Shown: piece after piece, positions 47,630 through 59,179 of the stretch | Position numbering within the stretch: position 1 is the stretch's first letter | How the letters are laid out: each line of letters begins with the position of its first letter | Notes under the pieces: model-generated | The model's database searches: none | Told to the model about the DNA's origin: nothing | What the model saw: the letters and a program-made list of their open reading frames with translations, nothing else | Translations under genes and position numbers: made by a program | From: Hydractinia symbiolongicarpus | Taxonomy: Eukaryota > Cnidaria > Hydrozoa > Anthoathecata > Hydractiniidae | Length of the DNA stretch: 64,000 nucleotides | Assembly (NCBI RefSeq): GCF_029227915.1 | Contig: NC_079886.1 | Span: 16,034,501 to 16,098,500, forward strand | Direction: 5' to 3'

Positions 47630-50600
47630 TATTAACAACAAACTTTGCATAATAAATACAACGCCCCAAAACATTTACTTGTATCTCACACAGAGCACAT
47701 TAAATTTTAAACTATCCACTTTGCTTGTCCTAAAAACAGCTACTGAGTTTCACGAAAAATTTTGAAATTACAAAACAGTGCGAAAAACTAAAAAAACAAC
47801 AAGATACAGTGATCTATCCAAAATCACAACCACACATAATGTTAACTAGTTTCATATTCAAAACGTGCAATATTTATCCAAAAAAATACGTGCTTAAAAA
47901 ACACGAATCTCACTGATTTTTCTCCATTTTTTTAATAAATACCTAAAATATATCTCAAAAAAAAGTATAATTATAAAATTCATATTGCACGGAATGTTCA
48001 AACTATGAAGTAAAAAGATACTAAACCGCGAAAATGGATATCATCTTAATCAAACAAAGCATAGCTAAAGTAAAGTATAAGAAGAGTGGATGCTGACGGA
48101 AACTTAATATAATTGGTTGAGCGTTCCAAGATAAGTGTTGTAAAATATGTACATACATTATCAACATTTAATCAACAATTCCAAGTTGGTGTATCGTCGT
48201 TTCTTTTTTTTTTCACTCGTTTGGCATCAAAGAGTTTTTATTTTTTATTTTTTGATGATATATACATATACATTTCAGTCTTCTCACTAATTTACTAATA
48301 TTGTACAGGAGAAACATTGATAAAAGTTGTGTGCATATATTTTATGCGTAGCTGAAGTTTTAATAATAATAATAAAATCAGTAAATTGCAGATCCTGAGT
48401 TATTGGGTCATCAGAAAAAATATCACTTTTATCAAATCTATATCAAAATTCGCTATTACTTAAAAATGACATAATAATTTATGCAGCATAATTAAATTTG
48501 AAATTCTTTAAATGTGAATATCTTGAGAACGACAATAGCTCTTAAAAATTTTTAGAAAGACTTGTTGACCAACTTTTTAAGTTCTGTAAATAAGTCCAAC
48601 ATCATTTTATACCTTGGGTTCCCTTTAAGCAGCCTAATTCAATAAACAGACAGACAACTAAGATTGTGAGGGGGAGAAAGAATTTAAATGAAACTTAAGA
48701 AAAGACATCAATAATAGGAAACAAGTTTATATGAGTTAACAAACGCAAACTTGCTGTTTTTTGCATGCAGGCAAAATTTTAGACCAGCATATTCTTAGGA
48801 TATTCCTATAGCTTTTTGTCTGATTTCGTCTCAAATATTCTTATAGTTTATACTTGTATAAAAAAGCGTGTAACCAAGCTGTCTTATAGCACTTTATGCT
48901 ATGAGTTTTTTGTCACTCCATGTGATGTTACACCTTATCTGGTGTTAACGCAACCCGTCGAGCTGGTACGGTCATCGTGTAGAAGCATAAAAATACTCAC
49001 CGCATCAACAAAAATGACTTGTAGTACAACAGTGTCTCTTCTGAAACTTTATGTATGTATAAATACTAAAACAAAGAATCATCGACCACCAAAAGCGTGT
49101 TGATCAAAGTAATCAATTATACTTTTGACTAACTATATATTTAAAAAAGATTAGAGGAAGCATTTTTGCTGTCATCAAATGCTCTAAAAGAAATATTAGT
49201 GTAAAAACATATTATAGAAAAATATGAAGCTAGAGAATCAGAACTAAAACGAAATAATGTAGAAAAGTTGATAAAATTCCCAACGCCTTTCTACTTTTTT
49301 CATAATAACAGAACACAAGCAACACAAAATATAAAAAAATATCCATGCTAATAATAAAACTATTATGTGAGAATAATCTTCAAAACATATAGCGTTCAGA
49401 CTGACATTTACACACGAAATTCAACACTAATTCACAATAATAACCTTTCCATCGCTGATAAACATTATTTCTAATGAATGAACGTAAACGTTTTGTCAAT
49501 TTGCAGACAACTAATTTAAAGGATAAAACTGTGAACGCATTATGTTTTATTGTTGAGAATGTCAAGAGGATATTCGCAAAGTTAAAAAACACAAACGTTT
49601 AACAATTGTGTTGTATATATTTAAAGTTAGCTACGGAAACGTAAGGTGAAAATATCTACAACAAAACAATAACCCTGTACCACATAGAATTGATTAAACG
49701 CCCCCTTTCTTAAACGCATTCATGTTAAGCTTATTTTAAATACACCTCGAAAAGCTATATGTATTTTAAGGACACAAAGTTTTGCGAGTTGCGCCAATTT
49801 CGGTTCTTTTCGTGAAAGTTTATGCTTTAGGTGTTGTTTTCTTTGTTCCAACACACGAACGTTGAAGCCTCGCACATTGCTGCATTATTTTTCCGAAATC
49901 TTATCTCGCAAAACCTTTTGCATGATGTGAAGTTTGTGTTTTTTTAAAAAAGTTTGGTTTAATAAGAAAATTATTATGGGAGAAGAAAGAAATTACGATA
50001 ATAGACAGAAATACTACATATTTTAATAAGCCTTTTTCAATATCGCCTTTTCATAATTAGCCGTGGTGGCGAAAAATCAAAACATTGCATAAAAACGAGG
50101 TTAGTTTAGATAAATTTCAGGACGCCGAATTGTTTACTTGCAGTTCTAACCAAATGTGATCAACAAATGTTGGTTTTATAATTTTCAACTGCGATATTGG
50201 AAGAATCGTAGTGGATAAACGTATAAAAGGCCATTAGGTAATGTGGCAAAAATTATGAATATTTATTGATATATAGTGTGTATTTATAGCAGCTTTAATG
50301 TTGGCTAGCTAGCTAACAATAACCAACAAACATATTATATTGTTTCTTACTCCTTCAAAAAAATTACATTCTATAATTTACGGTCTAATATGTTTACCTA
50401 GTTTACTTAAACTTCATATAAGTTAGGTTGTAATTTGGATCAACTCAGTGTAACTCATTAATCAAATTGTTTATTGTATTCATATTGATTCATATTAGTA
50501 TTGCAGGTTTATCATTTCTTGAACATGTTTAAGAAATCATTAACCTACCCCGGGCGTTTAATCACAGCATTGCTGTATTTTATTTATTTAACATAAGAAT

Positions 50601-50796
50601 ACACAGTATCCCTTGAGACAGCATTGTTAGAATTTTAACAGGAAAACAATAATTCGGTTGTTTTATTTGAAAGCATTTTCGTGTGCTCATACGAGCAAAC
50701 AAAACCTAATAAATATTACACAACAAGCTAGCTATAAATAAGCCATTATACTTGCAGTAAGGATTTTCTTGCCTACGCAAAAATCTGGTACTTTTA
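47630..50796. other. Gene-poor interval
   Basis: About 3.2 kb of AT-rich sequence. No open frame longer than 100 codons with plausible composition was found on either strand, and no RNA gene was recognised. Confidence 0.4.
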
Positions 50797-51412
50797 GGTC
50801 AGAAACTTTAGCGGAAAGAAAGTTTCGCCTATTTTCAGATGTATCACTGGAAAAAACTTTCGCGGAGAGAGAAAAAGCAAGACAACTTTTTGATTTATAC
50901 ATCCATTTTTTTTAATTTGTTTTTAATCAATTTTTACAAGATCAGGGACTTTTTTCTGGTTGCCGTTTGGTCCTTGAGATATTTCGTTATTTCTAGCGAC
51001 AGGATAAAAAAAATTACGCATGACCTTGGTTTTGACTTCTTTTTTTTTTCGTTAATTTTTCTCTTGTGCGGATTGTTTCTAGGTAACAACTGTTGCGGCA
51101 TGCAGATAACTTCTTAAAATTTGTTCAATTTTAGGTTCAGTGTAAGTTTGCTGAATCAATTGCTTAATGCAGATTGACACAGGTTCCAGGGGCAGACGCA
51201 GTTACTTTACACGCGATTTCCATACCCCCTTGTATTAAAGGAGAGCGTATGTAGTGTTCACTGGTTAGTTGGACGCTGATTAAGGCCCCTCTGTCAATAA
51301 AAAAACTTGATTGCTCGGGAAATTTCTGGAAACTTTCGCGGGAAAAAACTCTCGTGAAAAGGCCCAAAAACCGCGAAACTGCAAAACTTTCTTTCTGCGA
51401 AAGTTTCTGTCC
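50797..51412. mobile_element. Harbinger-type MITE with TTA duplication
   Basis: The left end GGTCAGAAACTTTAGCGGAA and the right end (as reverse complement GGACAGAAACTTTCGCAGAA) match at 17 of 20 positions and continue with AGAAAGTTT. They are flanked by TTA (50794-50796, 51413-51415). A 3-bp TTA/TAA target and GG-starting ends are typical of PIF/Harbinger. The element is 616 bp and lacks a transposase. TTTCGCGG/CCGCGAAA blocks occur inside both ends. Confidence 0.75.
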
Positions 51413-52151
51413 TTAAAGTAACCTTATGCAGAAAAACCCTTATATCAGGCTGTGTATAACAAACAGAGAAAAAACGCAGATATTTTGACTTGTTACGAAT
51501 TCAGTTTTTTTTTAATGATTTAGCTAGTGCGATACCTTTTACAGCACTTGCCAGAAGAGAACCCGTACCTTCCGTGACATTTGCAGCATCGGCCACCAAG
51601 TTTCATAAACATTTTCAACTTCACATACTGCAGCAATACCCTACTGGCCCTAACTGAATAAATAAAACAATATCTTTTAGGACCAAAACTTATATTATCT
51701 CTGAAAGTTCGTAAACATTGATAACAACTTTTGTTTATAAGGTCTAATTTTTATTATAAAAGCAACAATTGCTTTTCCTGGTTTTCTAGAAATAAAAACA
51801 AAAAACAATTATCATTTTTCAGCTTTTCCAGACTAAGTTTATCAACCGACCCCTTTTCCAGGTTTTCAGATTTCCTATAGGTCATGTGCTAAGTTTTATT
51901 TAAAAATAGGCATTCAGGGATTCAGAAATTGAAAAATATATTTTAACCTAAGTTTTAATACTACATTTAAATTACATGGCCATTTTAAAAACAACTTTTA
52001 TTACAGCGTGATAAAGAATTTAAAAAATTCATAAGCAACTATCCTGTCTACTTGCCAACTTTCCTGTCTACTTGCCAACGAACTTCTTTTTTTTTAATGG
52101 GAATAACTTATTAAAGTTAAAGATGATGCGCTATTTTTATTTGTATGTATG
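51413..52151. other. Downstream flank of the carnosine methyltransferase gene
   Basis: AT-rich sequence with no gene. On the minus strand an AATAAA occurs at 52141-52136, only 11 nt beyond the CARNMT1 stop, and other A/T-rich candidates lie further downstream, so the poly(A) site cannot be fixed. Confidence 0.35.
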
Positions 52152-53318
52152 CTATTCCTCCACAAAAGGTTTTTGAACAACAAAGAACGCACATTCATAC
52201 ACCATACTTAACATAGACCGTGGATTGTTGACGTACGTGGATTTTATTGCCATGTTTTCTTTCACCAGGATAAACTTAAACTTGTTCAGTATAACATCTT
52301 TCACCTCTTCATAAGTAAGTTCTATTGACACTTCTTCACGCAGGTCAGCAAAGTGATAGAGTAATGGACCGAAATTTATCCAATACCCTCCCGGCTTTAA
52401 TATGTTGTACACTTTCTCAATATAATCAATAACATTGTGCGCTGTGTCAAGAAAAAAACACATTGCAACACAGTCCCACACATTAGGTTCCGTATAAACT
52501 TCTAAGAAATCGCCAGCAGCCATGGAAAAAGTTGAATTTGGACCAACACAGCTTGGATTGACATCAGGGATTTTTACTTCTCTTAACTGGTCGTTTGACC
52601 CAACCACATTACATGTTTGATGAATCCACGGGTGAATAGTAATACATTCTGTTTCGTAAGTCATATTCAAAATATAGTTTGATGCAAAAAGCATATACAG
52701 ACTGAACTCGTTACCCTGGCAAGTAAAGCCATTATTTGCAATTTCAAACATTAGCCTACCTAACCCAGCACCCGGTACTAACACAGATACTGATGAACGG
52801 TTAAATAAATCACTTGGGAATAGCTCTTCTAGTTCCTTCAGTATTGGTGTGTAGCATTTTTCTCTCTCTGTTTTTCCTTCTTCGGCCCAATCTCTTACGC
52901 ATTGCCTTAATGTAGTCCTAACACGGTCGAGATCGTCGCCAGACAATGGGGTAGCTTGACCACGGGTTACTCCTGCTTGTAAGGAAGAGTTAGTAAACAT
53001 ACCTTCTGTGAAGCCAACAATCTTCTTAATGAATTCGTAATTCACATCGATTGCAATTATCATGTCTTTTAATCTATCCGATAAAGTTGGAATCATGTCA
53101 TAATGTTGTTGCGAGATTTTCTGCAAAGACTTCATTTTTCGCTCTGCTTGTCGTTGGGAACTTGTTCTGTAGAACATGAAAGCGTCCACAACATGCTGGA
53201 AATGTTGCTGCTCCAAAACATCTGGATCTTCTTCGTCTACACTTCTCTTACTCATTATGATTCTAGAAATATTAGCAAGTATAAGCTTTGTAAAATATAA
53301 GTTGAACGACCGGGGCAT
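52152..53318 (-). CDS. CARNMT1: Carnosine N-methyltransferase, intronless coding region
   Basis: The open frame is 388 codons from the ATG at 53318. The second ATG (53255, MSKRSVDEEDP) gives 367 aa and is the more likely start: family similarity begins soon after it (EQQHFQHVVDAFMFYR), and an acceptor-like ATATTTCTAG sits 8 nt upstream. The enzyme uses S-adenosylmethionine to methylate the imidazole of carnosine and related substrates, forming anserine. In 388-aa numbering the SAM site is VPGAGLGRL (181-189) with GNEFS (202-206) and MAAGDF (266-271). FFLDTAHN (288-295) and LLYHF (319-323) carry Asp291 and His322, equivalent to substrate-imidazole contacts in the human enzyme. RDWAEEGKTER (142-152) and IHPWIHQ are also conserved. 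Homology covers the whole chain to VVQKP. The lack of introns may reflect retrocopy origin or lineage-specific loss. Confidence 0.95.
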   Translation of the reverse strand: MPRSFNLYFTKLILANISRIIMSKRSVDEEDPDVLEQQHFQHVVDAFMFYRTSSQRQAERKMKSLQKISQQHYDMIPTLSDRLKDMIIAIDVNYEFIKKIVGFTEGMFTNSSLQAGVTRGQATPLSGDDLDRVRTTLRQCVRDWAEEGKTEREKCYTPILKELEELFPSDLFNRSSVSVLVPGAGLGRLMFEIANNGFTCQGNEFSLYMLFASNYILNMTYETECITIHPWIHQTCNVVGSNDQLREVKIPDVNPSCVGPNSTFSMAAGDFLEVYTEPNVWDCVAMCFFLDTAHNVIDYIEKVYNILKPGGYWINFGPLLYHFADLREEVSIELTYEEVKDVILNKFKFILVKENMAIKSTYVNNPRSMLSMVYECAFFVVQKPFVEE

Positions 53319-56300
53319 CGTTGTTTAAATTTAATCAGCATGTATTCGGGATATTTACACCTTTCATATTTGCAATTATATTATTCATAATAAATATGTA
53401 AGTTAAGTCCTAGCTTACCCTACTCATACTGTGTTGTGCCTATAAAAGCTCGTTTTAATTTTTTAGTTGCCATAATCTTAGCATAGAATTAACAGAGATT
53501 ACCTAAAACAGGATTTTTGTTGAGGGTTAATGTTGATTAAGTTTAATTGATAAGGTCTTTTCGCATAGCATTCTGTTACACTGTAAATCTTATTCAAAAA
53601 CATTTATTTTGCTACTTTTTACGGATTACATTGTTTTTGAGGGAACAAAACAAACTTTAGAAATAGAATAGGCACTTTCTGAAATTAATTTCCTTGGCTA
53701 CAACTCTGAATATTAATTTGTGGAAAAGAGGGAGAAATTTTAAGACTGCGCTCTGTCTGTAGAATGCACTCCATGTTAGGACTTGTATTTTTATATTTTG
53801 TTATTTTTATTTCACAATCTTACACAGTATGTATATACTACTTGCTGATGTCAGCATGTCCTAACTTTTTGCACATTTTCCAGCATGATTGTTCCATGAT
53901 GGGGATATTGAAGTGCAGTTAGTGCATTCTTGACATTATTTACTTGACCTTAACCCTTAATGTGTATTGCCAAGTGATGCTGTTTGACCATTTAAAATAG
54001 TCAAATTATGTCTAGGGTTGTGTAGGCACTTCCCTTTTAAGGAATATAATAAGTTGAAAGAATTTTAGCAAAATTTTCTTTGGTTTTACTGGATTTTCTT
54101 CATAATTAATGACGTCATCAACAGGTATACAAATTTGTAAGGAAATTTGTATAGCCGTTTTTTTGTACTTTGGGGGAGACTTTGCTGATGTCACAAAAAT
54201 TTTTAAACCTGTATATTGTCATTGCAGACGTCATTAAAATTCAAATGTCGGTTTTTTCCATTATTATCTTGCCCATGTGGATTTTTCCACAGGCTTTATA
54301 GACTAGAATACAGTATAAACTTAGAGAAATAAAGGACATCCTGCAGCTCCTAAGGGAGAATGGTCTGGCTTTTTCAAATCCAGATTTAAAATCACTACAG
54401 CATAACCTATGGCTCAATGTAATATGGAATCAATTCTTATTTGGTAAAATACAAAGGTTAAATTATTTTATAGTTATTGAGATAACACAAAGGAAGCTTA
54501 AAGTGGCAGTAACCCTGGAATTTCTTTTTGTACATAATTTGTTACAACAGGTTATTTTTAGACTATATATTCATATTTTTTCTGTTAAAACACACGTGTC
54601 ACGATTCCTCTTTAAAATAAAAATCATGACTAATTAATTAATTCTGCCACGCTTGCGAAATTGTACAGAAAGAATTGACGTAATTATTAAAGAGAAACAT
54701 TAATAACAACGAAAATGGCGCAATTTGTAGAAGTTTAAGACAATCTTCATTATGCAACACTGCACGAGCTTTAACTTTTGATAGCATTTTCGTTTTACTT
54801 TAAAATTTTTAAACAGGCTTTGTGAACCATGCAGCCAAGATACGGTGTGCGGAAATCTTTTTATTCGGAATATTTTTTTTAACAGCGTTCGATGCAGCAG
54901 GAGATGCTAACAAAGAATCTTTTGAAAAAAACAAGAGGCTATTGTTAAAGAAATATGAATGAACAAAAAAACTCTGCACACCGTTTTAACAGAGTTCACC
55001 CAAGGGTTATTTAAAAACAGAAGCTGATGAAAAATATTGAGATTGTAAAAAGTTAGAGCTCATAGAAGCCGATTTTTTTCTTGGGCCTTAAAAATTACGT
55101 GCATGATCAGCATCAGGCACCGATCGTGTACGCGAAACCAAAGATGGGGCCCAAAAAAGTCGTGCACGTGAAATTTGTAAGAATTCCCAGCACCAACAAG
55201 GTCAACGACTACCCAGAATGAATTTCTATTCTGTTTCAATATAACAAATCACTTGGTCCTCAAGATGTTGATATTTCACAGAAAAGCAATGCTCTACGAC
55301 GATAGAAAAATAATATATAAAAATAGGTCTTCATGAACAAGTTTACACGTACACGATTACGACGCCTGATTCCACCTATTTTTTGGTTTTTGTACACGAT
55401 CGTGTAGCTACCATTACTTGAATACCGAGCCCAATTTATCATGTACTATAAAAACAAATCTTTTGAGGCCTGGTTTATGATACATTTTTAAATAGAAATT
55501 TCTGCTGGCTTAGCAAATTTAGTGTTAAAACCATTTTATTGTGTATTGAGGCCTAAATTTTTAGGAAATAGTAAAGTACAAATAAAACACTGAGTAAATA
55601 ATTCAGCTATTTGGACAGCTAAAAAAGGGGTTATTGCCACCTTAAAACAAGAATGGATCAAACTAAGAAATAGAAACAAACTATAAAAAAGCAATAAATG
55701 ATAGTTAGCTATATATTTTAATGTTGCATTGGCACATTGTTGTTCTTCTGGAAGTACCTTCATATGGACGACAAAAACTTAAAACTAAAACGAACATCAA
55801 TTTGTCCCACTTTCGGAACTAAACAATGGCATCTTCATGTTTTAAAAATTAAATTTAATCCGGGTTAAATGCAGAATAGTTTTTACCCATGTGAACCATA
55901 CGGAAGCCGATAAGGGTCAATCAAAAAATATATTTCAAATCCTCAAATATATTTCAAATCCACAAATATAATTCAAATTTGTGGATTTTTTTTGAAATCC
56001 GAAAATATAATTCAAATCCACATATATATTTCAAATCCAAAAACATATTTCAAATCCACAAATTATTTCGATCAGCGAAGCCTCGTGGCCATAATGGCAT
56101 AATGGCGGCTGCAGGTGCATGCTTTTGTTTTCGTTGTGGAATGAATTAATTTTCCCGAGTTTTTGTCAATTTAGTATAAATTAGTTCTGGCGAAAAAAAT
56201 TTTCTTTTTGAAAAATATATCGCGAAATTTTTTCCCGGTCTTTTTCCGACTTACAGACTCGGGTTTTTATTACCAAAAGTGAGTCGGTCGGAGGACACGA

Positions 56301-56900
56301 ACACAACATATTTTTGATGACAGCCTAAGGTAGAAGCATAAATTATAACTTGAGATATATCTTGCAAGTTTACTTAATATCAAAACTTTTAAGCAGTGTG
56401 GGCTCTTGATGATATCTTAGCCTGTGCAAAGTTTTTTAGTATAAGAATGGCCTCATCTTTAATTATATGTAGAAATGTGATGTCAGCATTTTTAAAACTT
56501 ATTCATGACATCATATAAGATCCCAGATTTTGAATATTTAAAATCTTAATAATTTGAGAACGAAAAAAATTAAAAAAAGTCCAAAGGACTTTTAATAAAC
56601 AACTTTTTATTATCCACAACATAATAAAAAATCATTTTTAAGGCAGGAATCCCTTTTCAACAAGCTCTAGCATCTTTTTGCCTGACGACATACTAACGCA
56701 CGAATCTTTGAGTTAGAAGCGAAGTAAAAAGTATAAAATCTTAGGGATGTTTCTTCTTAAAAATTAAAGAAATTTAGTTTGCATTTGCAATGTAGCTCTC
56801 TTCCATTCCATCTTTTCAAACGCCGACATGTTTATTGCAAAACGAAGAAGTGGAGCATGTCAGTTTACCAAAGCCGGAAGAGGAAATGCTCATCTTTGTC
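53319..56900. other. Gene-poor interval
   Basis: AT-rich, with no supported gene. Related inverted GTGTACGCG/CGTGTACG and CACGATCGTG motifs lie between 55110 and 55405 without clear element ends. The minisatellite at 55925-56065 is listed separately. Confidence 0.4.
55925..56065. repeat. Minisatellite of about 20 bp, AAATATATTTCAAATCCAC
   Basis: Roughly seven imperfect copies of an 18-22 bp unit (ATATATTTCAAATCCACA and variants). One copy in the middle (55975-55995) is inverted, reading AAATTTGTGGATTTTTTTTG, which gives the array a local hairpin. No coding frame. Confidence 0.8.
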
Positions 56901-56980
56901 CCCAGGGTCTCTCGGCTACTGGGCCGCCGTTTGAAAATAAAGGTTCTTTTTAAAGTTTTTAAGAAACATGACTTTTGGCA

Positions 56981-57087
56981 ACCTCGTTCCCAGCGCCTGT
57001 TGTCTCTTTTTATCTCGGGACGGCGAGACGAATATGTTCGTATCACTGTCCCGATGTCAAAAAAGATCCCTTGGGGACGAGGTTCGG
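56981..57087. mobile_element. Short inverted-repeat element with CCTCGTTCCC ends
   Basis: The left side reads GGCAACCTCGTTCCCAGCG and the right side closes with CCTTGGGGACGAGGTTCGG, an imperfect inverted repeat. The inside has a GC-rich stretch (TCTCGGGACGGCGAGACG). Related CCTCGTTC ends are scattered over the window (7727, 32031, 61533, 61820, 62135). This is probably a non-autonomous MITE or SINE-like family; no target duplication was identified. Confidence 0.5.
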
Positions 57088-59179
57088 CTTTTAGCAATTT
57101 AGGTGGGTGAGAAAAGACTAGTAGTACATAGGCATGCGTAATAAGCTATTACTTAATAAAAATAAATCTTATTTTTTATTCATTTTTCTAATTTAAAAAA
57201 CCAAGTGCTCTTCCCAAAGTGTAGTTAGTCAGACCAGCTTAAATGCATCTTCCAAGATTAAACAACCGATGTGACTACTGAACAAGTTAAACATTTGTCT
57301 AGTCTGTTATGTATAGCTGGCAGACTCATCACACATTTTGAAAATTATCCACAAGACATATTTTGCTAAAGATCCTAAAAACGTGTACTAACCAAAGAAA
57401 ATGTTTATGTAACCAGCTATATAACACATTTAAGTAATAAACAAGTAGGTTATTCTCTAACATCTTGGGTCAGCAGACATTAGATTGCTAAGGCTTTTTT
57501 TGATCACAAGTTTCTTAGGTGTTTTTTGTTTTAAGCCCCTATAATTATTTTACCATCACAGTTCGGAAAATGTGAACCAGACCTTGACCTTTCGGATAAT
57601 GTTCATCCGTAGTGAATTTATCATGCTAAAGCACATATTACTGTTCAAACACGGTATATATTGCTTCAAACTTTTGCCTTAGTTCAATTGGAAAAGTTGC
57701 TGGCTGACGGAAGGGAAGGGATCATAGCGTAGATATAAGGACTGAAGTTTTCTGAGCAAAACGCTTAATTTCTTACCCAATTTTAAAACTAGTCTTATCA
57801 ACCGGGTTGCTTTACAACATTTTTCAGCCAACATTTATAAGACGTTGAAAACATAATTTATACTTAGCTTCGGTTTTATTTCCTTATTTAAGATATAACT
57901 AGCTAGATGCCACAATCTAAGACTTCCCAAAGAAGTACTAGAGTTGTAGAATATAAAAGCTAGCCAGCTAAATATTGAGTTAGGTTGTCTTCTGTATCAG
58001 TATATCCCAAGCCAAATGTGAAAATAACGAAAATAATAAGTTTAAAAACTGCAGTTTTTATTAATTTTCTGATCCCTATATATAATTTCTAAGCACCGGT
58101 CCTTTTCTAAAAAAATTAGAAAAACTAAAATTTTCGGCCAAAAAAACTTTTGGCAGGCACAAATTTCAGACGGAAAAAATTTTCAGGCAAAAACAAAAAC
58201 AAAAAAAGGAAAAAAAAAAAGTTTTTCCGTCCGAAAATTTTCGTTGATATTGTAAACAACCAAAAGACATGTCTTTTGTGCATGTGAAGAACGAGAACTC
58301 GATTAAGTTGTTCTTACTGGTTACAGAACTTGTAACAGCGAGATAAACTCATTAATTATTTATAGCAACCAACATACTGGTTATGAAAAGCAGTCTGTAC
58401 TAGGGTCTTGTTTAGCCGTCAAGTAAACGCTAGCGGCTTTGACATAGGTAACGAACCCCGGGAACGAGGATGATTTTTGACCGTTATTAAAAAGATGGCG
58501 GACGTTCTCGCATCAGAAGAAAACGGAAAGAAGCTTTTTTCCAAATGTTTGCAAGTTGTTGAAGCGACTGAGATGTGATTTATTCAACAACAGCACGCAG
58601 TTATTTTTTTTTAAACCACTAATTGTTATAATCTGATGGCAACAAAACTTTTGTCACAAGTTGATCCTGAATCGGACGATATAAACAATGTGATTACAAC
58701 GCTACAGAGATAACAACTGTTGCTGATACTAGAAGTAGAACTTCTTTCTTGTTGAATTGATTCGTACTACCAGCCAAGAACCTAGACACTTCAAATTAAG
58801 TTATATTATCAGTCAACAGAGAACAGCATAATCCCGATTCTCCTAAAGTTAAACATTATATTTCTTCCTGTAAAAGAGTAACGAAGAGTGCTGGTGGTTA
58901 AACTGTAAACGAAAATTTGGTAACAAATAGAGCTCTTGTAATGCAACCAAATATGACGTCATGCCTCGATGAAACCAATACTAGGATAGTGAATAACCAT
59001 AGTTAAGATGCTCTTGATGATTTTTGTCACTGGAAAAAGAACTTATTCGTGCTTTCTACCGAGCTTCAGGAAAACGATACGTTCGAATTATGACATCTTT
59101 AATCAAGGATTGGTCCGCCGACGTCAGTTATGAGACGCATTGAAAAAGATGATGTGTATTCCTGCACTTCTTCAAAGTA

